Positions 1 through 12,576 of a DNA stretch of 64,000 nt are shown piece by piece. The position numbers were made by a program, and so were the translations under genes. The DNA is from Aegilops tauschii subsp. strangulata (taxonomy: Eukaryota; Streptophyta; Magnoliopsida; Poales; Poaceae): positions 198,184,788 to 198,248,787 of the forward strand of contig NC_053036.3 in NCBI RefSeq assembly GCF_002575655.3, given 5' to 3'. Below the pieces are notes generated by a model. It made no database searches and had not been told where the DNA came from. It saw only the letters and a list, made by a program, of their open reading frames with translations. The first letter of the stretch is position 1. Each line of letters begins with the position of its first letter.

Positions 1-2379
1 AGGATAACAGGTAAGGGTAACAACTATAGCAACAATGACAGGCTATGCATCAAGATAGGATTAACGGAAAGCAGTAACATGCTACACTACTCTCAAGCAG
101 TATAGAGAAGAATAGGCGATATCTGGTGACCAGGGGGGCTTGCCTGGAAGCTCTGTTGTACCGGGAGAAGGGTCGTCGGTGACGTAGTCGATCACAGGGG
201 GAGCATCGGTCTCGGGGTCTACCGGAGAGAAGAGGGGGAAGGAACAATAAATATAAAGCAAACATAGCATCACAAAGCATAACGTGGCAATATGTTGTGC
301 CGGGTGTGACCTAACGTATGGCTACAGGATATAGGTGAAGGGGGAATTCAACCGGGAAGGTGTTCCCAGTTCCGGACCTGTGTCAGACAGATGACCGGAG
401 GGGGAATGTTCCATGTTCAGATAGTTAGAGGCAACTGACAGGTAAACGAACCGCGTATTCGGATTCGTCTCGTCATTCTGAGCTACTTTCATGTATAAAA
501 CTTTTTCATCCGAGTTACAAATTATTTTCTATTAATTTTAAAAGTTTTAAATCATTTTCTTAATTTCTTGAATTTACTTAATTCGAAAATATATTAAATA
601 TTAAATGCTAGGTGTACACAGAGAAGTGTACACAGCAGTGGCATGACAGGCTGACAGGTGGGGCCAGCCTGCTGAGTCAGCAGGTCAACAGTTGACCAGT
701 TGCCTGGTAAACAGGTCAACATGGGGCCCACCTGTCATAGACTGGGACTAGCCCAGTCAGTAGGTTGACTGGTCAAACTGACCAGTCGGGCCCAGTAGTC
801 AGCGAATAAGCTAATCAGCAGTGCTTTAGTTAATTTAATTAGTTAGTTAACAGGGTGGGGTCCGGCTGTCAGTGGCCTAGTTTAATAATATGGTTAGTTT
901 AATTAATTTAAACTCTACAGTAGGTGGGCCCACCGGTCAGTGGGTGTTAGGGACGGCTGCTAGCGGGTAATGGTCTGACGAGTGGTCCCGCCGGCGTTTA
1001 AACGCCGGCGCGTGCGCCGGTGACCAAATCGACGGCGGCGTGACGCGGGACAGCGCCGGAAATCGGCCACAGTGGCCCATTTGGAGCGCGGTTAGGTCCT
1101 ACGATGAGTTGACGCTCGCGCGCGTCGGGCGCGGCAAGCGGCAGGTGCCGAGGTGGTCAGGAATGGCATCGGCGATGAGCCGAGGCGGCGACCGGAGCAC
1201 GGCACTGACGGGGAAGACGCAGAGGGCACGAGGGAAGGAGCTAGTGGGTGCTACGGCATCCTACAGAGATGTTGAGCACGATGGTGTGCTCAAACGCCAG
1301 CGGCGTGAGCTGTGGCCGCGACGGCGAGGTGAGCGGCGGAGCAAGCTTTCGGCCGACGGCGGATCAGTTGCTAGAGCTCGCAATTGAGTGCGTGGAGTGA
1401 GGGGAAGGAGAGAGATGCTCACAGGGGGTCTGCAGAGGTGCGAAGCGGGCGCGGGGAAGGCTCGATGACGACGAACGGGTGGCGGCGATCCGAGGTTGTC
1501 GAGGAGGAAGATGAAGTCGTCGCGGTCGCTGTAGGGGCTCCGAGCTCCAACTCAAGGTGGCAGGCGGTGTAGGGGACGACGACGGAGTGAACAAGCAATT
1601 TGGACGGGAGCGGGGAGGACGGTGGCCGCGAGGGCGATGGCGGCCATGGTGGCAGAGGCATCGGAGGTGCGTGGGGAAAGGGGATCTGGCGAGAGGGGCG
1701 AACTGGGAGGCGTCTAGGGTTAGGGTTGCGCCAGGGAGGTTCTCCGGCGTCTTGAGGTCATCGGGGAGTCGCCGGATGGCCGCCCCATGGTCCATCCGCG
1801 TCGTGGACGGCGCACGGAACTCCACCGCGCTGCGGTGAACAGAGAGGTTGGGGGTGGCTCGGCTGTTGGGCAGGCAGGCCTAAGTGCACAGTGCACTTAG
1901 GCCTTTTACATTTGTTTCCTTCTATATTTCTTTTTCTTTCTACTTTTCTTTTATTTATTTTCTTTTACTGTTTTATTTTAGTTCCTATTTTATTTTAGTT
2001 TTATAAATTGTAATGTAAAATCCTAAATTAGCGATACTAATTATGCTACTTTCCCATTATCTTTTTGGCAACTAAATGAATAGTTTAATATTTTATAAAA
2101 TACAAAAGGCATTTATTTAATTGTTTTAACTAATGTTTTAATTATCTTAGAGCCTTTAATTATTCTATAAAAGTGTGGTTTCTCCACCATAATTACCCAT
2201 GCAATATTTGGCACTAACCGAACATTTTTGTTTTAATGTTTGAAAACTTTTGTTGTTTGCCATGTTTTGAATTTGAATTTTGAATCAGTTTCGAACTAAC
2301 GCGAGATTAGCAATAGTAATCAAAGTGACGTGGCATCATTAGCAGTGAATTACTGTAGCTTGATTATCCGGGCGTCACA
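1..2379 (-). repeat. 3' LTR (partial) of the LARD-like element
   Basis: Aligns along its whole visible length with 8158-10545 and ends TCACA at 2379, directly followed by the polypurine tract of the minus strand. About 1.58 kb of this LTR lies outside the window. It holds a GC-rich block (about 950-1850) that gives several overlapping open frames on both strands. These recur in the other LTR but look like composition effects rather than genes. Confidence 0.9.
1877..1903. repeat. Perfect 27-bp palindrome in LTR
   Basis: Arms GGCCTAAGTGCAC and GTGCACTTAGGCC flank a single A. The other LTR has the same structure near 10044-10070 with one mismatch. It marks the change from the GC-rich block to an AT-rich stretch. 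It could form a hairpin in the transcript; no function is known to me. Confidence 0.8.
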
Positions 2380-2395
2380 ATTCTCCTCCACTACA
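2380..2395 (-). promoter_or_regulatory. Polypurine tract (PPT) of the LARD-like element
   Basis: On the minus strand this reads GTAGTGGAGGAGAAT, immediately upstream of the LTR start TGTGACGCC. It primes plus-strand DNA synthesis in LTR elements and fixes the element's orientation. The adjoining bases include the CTCGGGACGAG motif often seen before the 3' LTR of plant Gypsy elements. Confidence 0.85.
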
Positions 2396-5300
2396 ATAAA
2401 TCTCGTCCCGAGATTTAGGAGCGGTTATAAGGGGGAAGGGATCTGGTTACGAAATTCTAACGATTCTTCTTGGTCATAGTTGCTTTTCTCGAAGAGGTCG
2501 ATCCATTACATTGATGTCTTCAGTCCTCTGCTTCAGGTCGTCATGATGTAGTTGTCGTCCTTCCTTCAAGATCTTCATCGTACTTACGAAAGGGTGAGAA
2601 GGGAAAATCCTATAAGGACGGATTCTAACAAGATCGAGCATCAGACGGTTAACTCAGGGGAAGAAGCATAAGTATCTCTCGAATTGAAACTTAAGAAGAT
2701 GTCGAGAGCAAAGTAAGAAGGTACCATGAGAAGTTTCAAACGGATAGGCAAGCGCTCGATGCCTAATTAGAAGGTGAAAGGGGTTCAGAGCAATGAGAAT
2801 TAGTATTGCGTCTGATACCCGAATAGATCACTTGGCAGGTGGCCGGTGAGTTACATAAGAACTCAAGCGCGAGGAATGACTTTGGAAACCGGGGGTGTCC
2901 AGGAGAGTCAGGTTTCGATCCTGTGGAACTGTGGGTTATGGGCCCACCATGTGGTTAAAGTAGGAAAAGCATTGATATCTTGCATGGTCATGAAAGCAAG
3001 ACATGTCAGAGGGTAGCCTATCAGTTATGTTGGCAACAATGTCGATACCAAGGGCGAGGGACGAAGAGAACCATTTTCCTGCTCGTCGAACGAGGCGGAC
3101 CAAGAGGCAAAGTTCTCGTCCATCGGTGGTTACCGGAATGTTTTCAACAATAGTAACAGGGTCTTACTATCAGAACTATACACCGAGGTGTTTACATAAG
3201 CAGGAGAATATTACTGCTTAGATCATATAGATCACAAGAAAGGTTAAACCAAACAATGGAAAGGAAAATTATGATTCTTAGTTTAAACAGGGCAATCGAA
3301 AGGAAAATGTGTTTAAGCACATACTTCAAGGGTATATCCTTCCCAAGGACAAGCAGAGCATGATATCCATGACAGGATATAATGTAGAAGACTCTTTAGG
3401 TAAGGGGAGAGAAATTGCATGCCATTTCCCATACAACGGTGCTTGGATAATTGATAAAGAAAATTTAGCATTGTGCTTCAGATGTTCTTATTGAAATCCG
3501 GAGTACCACAGACATGCTTCGAGATAGCATTGACATGGTCTTCAAGCAAAGGTCAGATTTCGGATACACGAAGGATCCATCAGGAACAACTTATAGAATA
3601 ATTCTTACAATTTCCTCTTCGAAGAATGGCTAACCTTGCTAAAAAGGAAACAATAACAACAGGTCCTCCGGACATGTGTGCTAGGCATGACATCGCCTTA
3701 CTGGGTCACAAGAAGACCAATGTTATAACTCTTGGAAAATGTTCCAACCATCATATCTGACCGAGATTCAGACTTGATTGGTGTTAGGATACCTCAGACT
3801 CGGGATGCCTGAGAAGAAAAAGGTGCAACAAATTGACGAGAAGACATTATAAGATTCTCGGGAAATGAACTATGGAAGCGAGTTCCGAAACAAGAGTTCA
3901 TCAGTAAACCAAGGAGAGGATGACGAGGTGGCTGATGGACTCAGCAACAATTCATCAGAATTTCAAATGATGGATTTCCACAATTATGTGAACAAGGAGA
4001 TAACATTTGTCAGATCAATGATATAATGAGATATGCTCGAGGAAAACATACCCAATTAAACATCAGTTGAAAGGTGCACCCGAAATATGGGCTTATGTAG
4101 CATGACCGATGTTAGAATGGTTATTCGATAGCCAATGGTCTAAGAATGAAATGTCGACCATTAACTTCAAAGCAATAGAGTTGCTAGAATTTTGAAGTCG
4201 CACATCATAGTTCAATTGTCGGTTTTCCGGTTAGAAACAACACGGGGACCAAGGAATGATCGGAGATGGCAGCAAGTATCACTTGTACCAAGAATGCATA
4301 AGAGGTGGTGAAATTCTCACGACATTATTGACATAAAAGATGGTAATACTCTAAGGTAAAGAAGAACAATTGCTGGATAGCATGGATCTCAAGGTATAAC
4401 ACGAAACACGAACAAGTTTGTGTTGAACGGAAGGCAATAAAGTGGTCGATGATAATACAAATCATCGAGGGCAAGGATGGTATTTCTCTTCATGCATTCT
4501 ATTGATATCCTGGAAGAGCTCAAAATGTTGATGATGATCACGACACAATTGTCGAGAGATTTCACGAAGAAGCAATCGAATAGCGACGGCATCAAGAAAA
4601 AGCAATGGTGAAGCGTAGGGTCATTGGACCACGGATACGACACACACTCGGAATCAAGCTTGATGTTCAAGGCGAAATGATAAGACGAGGAAGATCGATT
4701 GTAAGATTAGCTCACCGTCAAAATTTGTGCTCCGGGAAGAAGGACTCGGTAGCACAGTTAAAATTCAGCACGATAATGATGTAGCCAATCAGGCTAGAAA
4801 TGACGTGATCAGTTACAAACTCATAAGTAAAGAAGATTACTAAGAGTTGTTTAATCGCAGTGCGGACTCGATTCAGTTATCGGTGGTTTTGAGTGTTTAA
4901 AAACTCGAAGCCCGTGAAAATTTGGAATCAATGAGAACGTAGCACTTGATGGAGAACTCATAAGAAGTTATGCAGTTCCGTGATAATCTCGAGATACCAG
5001 GGGGTAATACTCGATGACAAACCAAAGTAGAGGTTGGACTGGGGTATTGCTCTGCAGAAGACAAGTGCTCAACTTGTACGAGAAATGGTATTTAAAGGAG
5101 AACATGGTCGGAACCATGATTGCAAAAGGCCAGATCCCAGATATAAGATGAACTTATACCAAGGGAATAATTAATTTAAGAGAAGCTTTAATGATAAGAG
5201 CTACATCGTGTCCATGGGCATGAACGCAAAGTTCAAGGTCGACTCCCACTTCTTCAATGCATAACCTTTCATTCACTTCTCGCGTTTGATGAAGTTGCAG

Positions 5301-6567
5301 TGTTGAAAATTTTATCTGGCAAAATACCAGAAGAGTATGACTCATGAAAACTTTCGAGTTCACACATATTATGGAAGGCATAGGTTCAACCCATCGGGGC
5401 ATCATGGAAACATATACCACAAGCTTCAATAGTAAATATCACTAGCTCGAAAGCAGAGCATGGTTGGCCAAATCAAGGAATAGGATTTACCAAAGGCATT
5501 ATGTATCAGGGAAAGAACTTCCAAAGTGATTGAATATGAAGGACGTTGTCGGATAAAATCCAACAAGGTTCTGATGGTCCATAAAGGATCTGATGTAAGT
5601 ATCGGCACACAACCCGAGGAAGAATCAATGCAAAGACCTTGGATATAGAAACAACTAAGTAACTTAGAGCTCAATTGCAAAGGAATTATGATTTATAAAG
5701 CGAATGATCAGAAACAGATGCTCTGATCAAGGATGGATAAGTTCAATAGACATAGGGGCACAATCGACGACAGTTTGATTGGCGAGAACCAGCTCACGTT
5801 TCAAATGACGTCTAAGCCAGAAGGATGAATTCTAGGATCTGATTGAGGATTGCGAGCATTCGAAACAAATAGAATCAACGGACTCAAAATGATAATGACA
5901 AGAGATGCCAATAAGATTATGAGATTTAAGATTAATCATAATGCAAGTAAGCAAGAATTTCAAGAGCAAAAAGGCTCCTGAGGATTTTCGGAAGATCGAA
6001 TGGTATTTTGAACACTTTTGTGAAATACTTGAATCAACTAGGGATGAGCGGATACTCGGTAAGTGCGAGAATTATCCGTAGGGGTATTCAGGTGACAAAG
6101 AACAGCAAGGCAATAAGCTCAAAGGATTCTCGGAACAACAGAGAGAATTTTGGGGTATCTTGTAATAACAAGATCAACTGGGAAACATTGTATGAATGGC
6201 GAGTATACGTGGTTATCCATAGGAGTTTAACGATGAAAGGGAATTGCAAAAGCGCTGAACACAAGTTCTCGGGTTATCAACGGAGAGTATCTTCAGGGTC
6301 TTCACGTGCAGCAGACGATCATCAATAATAAGGGGCTCTCCGGGTGAAAGTGATAACGAGATCCTAATGTTAGATTTAGCAAAATTCACTTAACCCGAAT
6401 AGAAGAGAGATCAGAGTCCCGGAGTATAGATAAGGAGTAAAAGATCCTAATACCACCCAATGGCGACGTGGGCCCGTAAGCCACACATCCATGTTAGTAA
6501 AAGTTTTTCAAAGACTAGACTCGACTTCGGCCAAGGAGTTGGAAAGGGGGATTCCTACAGGCAGTTG
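2396..6567 (-). other. Non-coding internal domain of the LARD-like element
   Basis: About 4.2 kb with only short frames (none above about 106 residues) and none resembling gag, protease, RT, RNase H or integrase on either strand. Frames at 4389-4670, 5154-5429 and 5426-5680 on the minus strand are unrecognised and not convincing. In LARDs this segment is thought to carry packaging and structural RNA signals. Decay from a coding element cannot be excluded by eye. Confidence 0.7.
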
Positions 6568-6579
6568 GCTCTGATACCA
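6568..6579 (-). promoter_or_regulatory. Primer binding site, initiator tRNA-Met type
   Basis: The minus strand reads TGGTATCAGAGC, three bases inside the LTR end. This matches the complement of the 3' end of plant initiator methionine tRNA and is the usual start point of minus-strand DNA synthesis. Its perfect match suggests that priming could still work. Confidence 0.9.
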
Positions 6580-6582
6580 ACT

Positions 6583-9500
6583 TGTGACGCCCCCGATTTG
6601 ACCGTACACTAATCATACACACAAACGTGTATGATCAAGATCAGGGACTCATGGGAAGATATCACAACACAACTCTAAAAATAAAATAAGTCATACAAGC
6701 ATCATAATACAAGCCAGGGGCCTCGAGGGCTCGAATACAATTGCTCGATCATAGACGAGTCAGCGGAAGCAACAATATCTGAGTACAGACATAAGTTAAA
6801 CAAGTTTGCCTTAAGAAGGCTAGCACAAACTGGGATACAGATCAAAAGAGGCGCAGGCCTCCTGCCTGGGATCCTCCTAAACTACTCCTGGTCGTCGTCA
6901 GCGGCTTGCGCGTAGTAGTAGGCACCTCCAGTGTAGTAGGAGTCATCGTCGACGGTGGCGTCAAGCTCCTGGGCTCTAGCATCTGGTTGTGACAACCAGG
7001 TAGAATGGAAAGGGGGAAAAGAGGGAGAAAAGCAACCGTGAGTACTCATCCAAAGTACTCGCAAGCAAGGAGCTACACTACATATGCATGGGTATATGTG
7101 TAAAGGGCCATATCGGTGGACTGAACTGCAGAATGCCAGAATAAGAGGGGGATAGCTAATCCTATCGAAGACTACGCTTCTGGCCACCTCCATCTTGCAG
7201 CATGTAGAAGAGAGTAGATGGTAAGTTCACGAAGTAGCATCGCATAGCATAATCCTACCCGGCGATCCCCTCCTCGTCGCCCTGTTAGAGAGCGATCACC
7301 GGGTTATATCTAGCACTTGGAAGGGTGTGTTTTATTAAATATCCAGTTCTAGTTGTCATAAGGTCAAGGTACAACTCCGGGTCGTCCTTTTACCGAGGGA
7401 CACGGCTATTCGAATAGATAGACTTCCCTGCAGGGGTGCACCACATAACCCAACACGCTCGATCCCATTTGGCCGGACACACTTTTCTGGGTCATGCCCG
7501 GCCTCGAAAGATCGACACGTCACAGCCCCACCTAGGCACAACAGAGAGGTCAGCACGCCGGTCTAAATCCTATGGCGCAGGGGTCTGGGCCCATCGCCCA
7601 TTGCACACCTGCACGTTGCGCACGCGGCCGGAAGCAGACCTAGCCTAGCAGGCGTTCCAGTCCAATCCGGCGCGCGCCACTCAGTCGCTGACGTCATGAA
7701 GGCTTCGGTTGATACCACGACCTCGAGTGCCCATAACTGTTCCCGCGTAGTTGGTTAGTGCGTATAGACCAAATGGCCAGACTCAGATCAAATACCAAGA
7801 TCTCGTTAAGCATGTTAAGTATCCGCGAACGCCGACCAGGGCCAGGCCCACCTCTCTCCTAGGTGGTCTGAACCTGCCTTGTCGCTCTGCCACAAAGTAA
7901 CAGTCGGGGGCCGTCAGGAACCCATGCCCACCTCTACCGGGATGGAGCCACCTGTCCTTTCAGCCCCCTCATCAGAACCACTTGCGGGTACTCAACGAGC
8001 CGACCCGAATTTAGTCACCACATGTGTCATGTATATAAAGTATATAGTATATACCCGTCATCACCTCCCGAAGTGATCACGGCCCAGTAGTATAGCATGG
8101 CAGACGGACAAGAGTGTAGGGCCACTGATGGAACACTAGCATCCTATACTAAGCAGTAGGATAGCAGGTAAGGGTAACAACTGTAGCAACAATGACAGGC
8201 TATGCATCAGGATAGGATTAACGGAAAGCAGTAACATGCTACACTACTCTAATGCAAGCAGTATAGAGAAGAATAGGCGATATCTGGTGATCAGGGGGGG
8301 GGGGGTTTGCCTGGAAGCTCTGTTGTACCGGGAGAAGGGTCGTCGGTGACGTAGTCGATCACAGGGGGAGCATCGGTCTTGGGGTCTACCGGAGAGAAGA
8401 GGGGGAAGGAACAATAAATATAAAGCAAACATAGCATCACAAAGCTTAACGTGGCAATATGCTATGCCGAGTGTGACCTAATGTATGGCTACAGGATATA
8501 GGTGAAGGGGGAATTCAACCGGGAAGGTGTTCCCGGTTCCGGACCTGTGTTAGACAAATGACCGGAGGGGGAATGTTCCATGTTCAGATAGTTAGAGGCA
8601 ACTGACAGGTAAATGAATCGCGTATTCGGATTCGCCTCGTCGTTCTGAGCAACTTTCATGTATAAAACTTTTTCATCCGAGTTACAGATTATTTTCTATT
8701 AATTTTAAAAGTTTTATATCATTTTCTTAATTTCTTGAATTTACTTAATTCGAAAATATATTAAATATTAAATGCTAGGTGTACACAGAGAAGTGTACAC
8801 AGCAGTGGCATTACAGGCTGACAGGTGGGGCCAGCCTGCTGAGTCAGCAGGTCAACAGTTGACCAGTTGCCTGGTAAACAGGTCAACATGGGGCCCACCT
8901 GTCATAGACTGGGACTAGCCCAGTCAGCAGGTTGACTGGTCAAACTGGCCAGTCGGGCCCAGTAGTCAGCGAGTAAGCTAATCAGCAGTGCTTTAGTTAA
9001 TTTAATTAGTTAGTTAACAGGGTGGGGTTCGGCTGTCAGTGGCCTAGTTTAATAATATGGTTAGTTTAATTAATTTAAACTCTACAGTAGGTGGGCCCAC
9101 CGGTCAGTGGGTGTTAGGGACGGCTGCTAGCGGCTAATGGTCTGCCGGGTGGTCCCGCCGGTGTTTAAACGCCGACGCGCACGCCGGTGACCAAATCGAC
9201 GGCGGCGCGACGCGGGACAGCGCCGGAAATCGGCCATAGTGGCCTATTTAGAGCGCGGTTAGGTCCTACGATGAGTTGACGCTCGCGCGCGTCGGGCGCG
9301 GCAAGCGGCAGGTGCCGAGGTGGTCGGGAACGGCACCAGCGATGAGACGAGGCGGCGACCGGAGCACGGCACTGACGGGGAAGACGCAGGGGGCACGAGG
9401 GAAAGAGCTAGTGGGTGCTACGACATCCTACGGAGATGTTGAGCACGATGGTGTGCTCAAACGCCAGCGGCGTGAGCTGTGGCCGCGACGGCGAGGTCAG

Positions 9501-10545
9501 CGGCGGAGCAAGCTTTCGGCGGACGGCAGATCACTTGCTAGAGCTCGCAATCGAGCGCGTGGAGTGAGGGGAAGGAGAAAGATGCTCACAGGGGGTCTGC
9601 AGAGGTGCTAAGCGGGCGCGGGGAAGGCTCGATGACGACGAACGGGTGGCGGCGATCCGAGGTGGTCGAGGAGGAAGATGAAGTCATCGCGGTCGCTGTA
9701 GGGGCTCCGAGCTCCAACTCAAGGTGGCAGGCGGTGTAGGGGACGACGACGGAGTGAACAGGCAATTTGGATGGGAGCGGGGAGGACGGTGGCCGCGAGG
9801 GCAACGGCGGCCATGGTGGCAGAGGCGTCGGAGGTGCGTGGGGAAAGGGGATCTGGCGAGAGGGGCGAACTGGGAGGCTTCTAGGGTTAGGGTTGCGCCA
9901 GGGAGGTTCGCCGGCATCTTGAGGTCACCGGGGAGTCGCCGGATGGCCTCCCCGTGGTCCATCCGCGTCGTGGACGGCGCACGGAACTCCACCACACTGC
10001 GGTGAACAGAGAGGTAGGGGGTGGCTCAGCTGTTGGGGTTGCAGGCCTAAGTGCACAGTTCACTTAGGCCTTTTACATTTGTTTCTTTTTATATTTCTTT
10101 TTCTTTCTACTTTTCTTTTATTTGTTTTCTTTTACTGTTTTATTTTAGTTCCTCTTTTATTTTAGTTTAAAAATTATAATGTAATATCCTAAATTAGCGA
10201 TACTAATTATGCTACTTTCCCATTATGTTTTTGGCAACTAAATGAATAGTTTAATATTTTATAAAATACAAAAGGCATTTATTTAATTGTTTTAACTAAT
10301 GTTTTAATTATCTTAGAGCCTTTAAGCATTCTATAAAAGTGTGGTTTCTCCACCATAATTACCCATGCACTATTTGGCACTAACCGAACATTTTTGTTTT
10401 AATGTTTGAAATTTTTTGTTGTTTGCCATGTTTTGAATTTGAATTTTGAATCGGTTTCGAACTAACGCGAGATTAGCAACAGTAATCGAAGTGACGTGGC
10501 ATCATTAGTAGAGAATTACTGTAGCTTGATTATCCGGGCGTCACA
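6583..10545 (-). repeat. 5' LTR (complete) of the LARD-like element
   Basis: 3963 bp, TGTGACGCCC at one end and GGGCGTCACA at the other. Read on the minus strand it begins at 10545 and ends at 6583, next to the primer binding site. The right-flanking bases ATCAA (10546-10550) are the expected 5-bp target duplication; its partner would lie left of the window. A G10 run at about 8298 is longer than in the partner LTR. Confidence 0.9.
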
Positions 10546-10691
10546 ATCAATCAAGTAGGAAGTAGGGTATTACCTCCATAGAGAGGGCCCGAACCTGGGT
10601 AAACATTGTGTCCCCCTTCTCTTGTTACCATCAACCTTAGACGCACAGTTTGGGACGCCCTACCCGAGATCCGCTGGTTTTGACACCGACA
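10546..10691 (+). repeat. Remnant (3' part) of Fatima-like 5' LTR
   Basis: Ends TTTGACACCGACA at 10691, identical to the end of the LTR at 58832. It is followed by TTGGTGCTTTCATTG, the likely primer binding region. The first 320 bp of the LTR are displaced to the left of the LARD-like insertion. Confidence 0.85.
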
Positions 10692-10738
10692 TTGGTGCTT
10701 TCATTGAAAGTTCCGCTGTGACGTCGAAGATAGGATCG

Positions 10739-11911
10739 ATGGCTCGCCTTGTTCTCAAGGACAACGTCACCTCCGGAGGAGCACTGGCCCCCGGCCATAC
10801 CCTCCGACTGGGCGGCTTTACCATGACCGCCCGTTCGGCCGTTAAGCCGACGATGACTTCTCGGGTCATCGAAAATCCCCTCCATGTTGACTCCAAATAC
10901 TCCAGACAGATGGATTCGGTGGAGTTGTCGTCTTTAAACGAGCTCCTAGATCGCATCGCCGCCCTGGGGGTCGCCACAGATTATGATCGGGTTGGGCTTA
11001 AACCCAAACAGAGAGAAATTAAAACTCCACCAATCACCCATCAGATAGCGGTAGTAGAGGAGCAAGACGATAACTCTTCCTCTATATTGAGGATGAACTA
11101 TGTTCGGATCTCCGAGCTTGAAGATCCGGACACCTGCCGGCAGAATGACATGCTTTGTCCTCCGAACATAGAATCGGACGACAAGCCTAAAAAATCAGTT
11201 GACACCCCGGAGCCCGAACTATTAAGTTCGGAAGTTCTTCAGACTCCGGATCCCAAATTGGGTCGGGATTCGGATTTAAATCCACCCAGCCACCCAGATA
11301 TAAGTGCTCTCATGGGCATACGACATCAGTATGAGGAAACGGTCCACCACTTATGGGCCAGATTCCTCCTTGTCAAAAACAAGATTAAAGATTGCCGCGA
11401 CGGAGACGCGACGTCAGCGTTCCGCAAAAATTGTACGGATGAAGAAATCCTCAACGCCATCAACCGCCGTCGCGTATCACACTTCGCAGACTTGGCAACC
11501 ATAGTACACAAGTACTGCACAATGGAAAGCGCCTGGAAAGCTCAGGCAGCCCGCTGGGAACCACCGGTTTCCACCCAACCCCTCGTTCAGGCAAAAAGGA
11601 CGCACCCTCGTGGCACGCCCGGCCCAATAGTAAAGAAATATAAGCCCGTTATAGGGCTCGAAACCGTTCTGGAGGGATGGCTCAATGGTCCATGCAAAAT
11701 ACACACAACACCGGATACCATATCAAGCCACAGCCTTAGAGCATGTTGGATACTCCGGCAAGTGGCCAAGAGCGGCGAGGATAGCCTCGCCAAAAACACC
11801 CCAGAGCAACACCCCCCCCGAAGACGACGACCTCAGAGACCTTCTCTTGAAACAATAAGCGCAAAAGGGCACTCCGCGAGCTCGCCGAAGTCTGCCAAAT
11901 CGCAACAATAA
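10739..11911 (+). pseudogene. Gag of the Fatima-like element (frameshifted near its 3' end)
   Basis: The ATG at 10739 (MARLV) lies 48 bp after the LTR end and is preferred over the upstream in-frame codons that lie inside the LTR. The 390-residue product has a charged, variable N-terminal half. A conserved helical stretch follows (about residues 215-285, with ILNAINRRRVSHFADLA and YCTMESAWKAQ), then a Cys/His segment (GPCKIH, then ACWILRQ), as expected of a capsid/nucleocapsid protein. A run of C at about 11811-11819 and a second site near 11855 shift the frame. The last 30 residues are therefore out of frame, and the correct frame continues into protease. It would form the virus-like particle in the cytoplasm. 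Non-functional as it stands. Confidence 0.75.
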
Positions 11912-12576
11912 ACCCTTGGAATGACACGGCTATAACTTTTAATGCCGGTGACGAACCAAAATTCAAGACAGTCCGAGCAACAGCCGCCTTGGTCCTCAGT
12001 CCGATCGTGGACGGCTTTCGGCTCACTAAGGTTCTCATGGACGGCGGCAGCGGACTAAACCTCATTTACGAGGATACACTCAGCAAAATGGAAATAGACA
12101 GGAGCCGTATCGAGAAAACTAGCACGACCTTCCGAGGAATTATTCCCAGTTGGGAGGCGCGATGTGCGGGAAAAATCACGCTCGACGTGGTGTTCGGCAC
12201 ACCGGAGAACTATCGCTCTGAAGAATTAACCTTCCAAGTGGCCCCTTTCAATAGTGGATATCACACCCTATTGGGGCGAGATGCATTTACATGCTTCCAA
12301 GCTATACCTCACTACGGGTATATGAAGCTCAAGATGCCCGGGCCCAACGGCATAATCACTCTTGCCAGTGATCCGGACATAGCACTCCGCGCCAAAAGTA
12401 AAACCGCATCCCTGGCCATTGAGGCATTATCTGAAACCCTCGCGGCCGAAGAATTAACCGCATTGCACTCCACGGTGGATAGGGATGATGTAATCCTGGA
12501 CAAAAGACCCAAATCCACCTCCTTCAAACCAGCAGAAGAAATAGTCAAATTCCAAGTCGATCCAACGGACCCCTAG
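11912..12576 (+). pseudogene. Aspartic protease region of the Fatima-like polyprotein
   Basis: The frame is open from within the end of the gag region to a TAG at 12574. The active-site motif is LMDGGSGLNLIY near 12038, where the usual D-S/T-G is replaced by D-G-G as in this plant Gypsy group. Downstream motifs VAPFNSGYHTLLGRDAF and LKMPGPNGIITL match the retropepsin-like domain that joins Gag to RT. It would cut the polyprotein during particle maturation. The frame differs from that of gag upstream, so it depends on the frameshift damage described there. Confidence 0.75.

Larger units (their letters stand above)
1..10545 (-). mobile_element. Large non-coding LTR retrotransposon (LARD, Sukkula-like), minus strand, outer LTR cut by window edge
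   Basis: Positions 1-2379 and 8158-10545 are near-identical direct repeats, differing by a few percent by eye. Both end in GGGCGTCACA, and the right copy begins TGTGACGCCC at 6583, so the LTR is about 3963 bp with TG/CA ends. Orientation is minus: next to the right LTR the minus strand reads TGGTATCAGAGC (6579-6568), the initiator-Met tRNA primer binding site, and next to the left LTR it reads a purine tract (2395-2380). The internal 4.2 kb has no reverse transcriptase, integrase or gag frame that I can recognise. Long LTRs around a non-coding interior fit the LARD class described from barley (Sukkula). Such elements would need enzymes supplied in trans. Family assignment is inferred. Confidence 0.85.

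Noticed and set aside
1364..1838. Frames on both strands in the GC-rich LTR block (repeated at 9586-10005)
   Set aside because: They recur because the LTR is duplicated; all frames are open by composition and no domain is seen.
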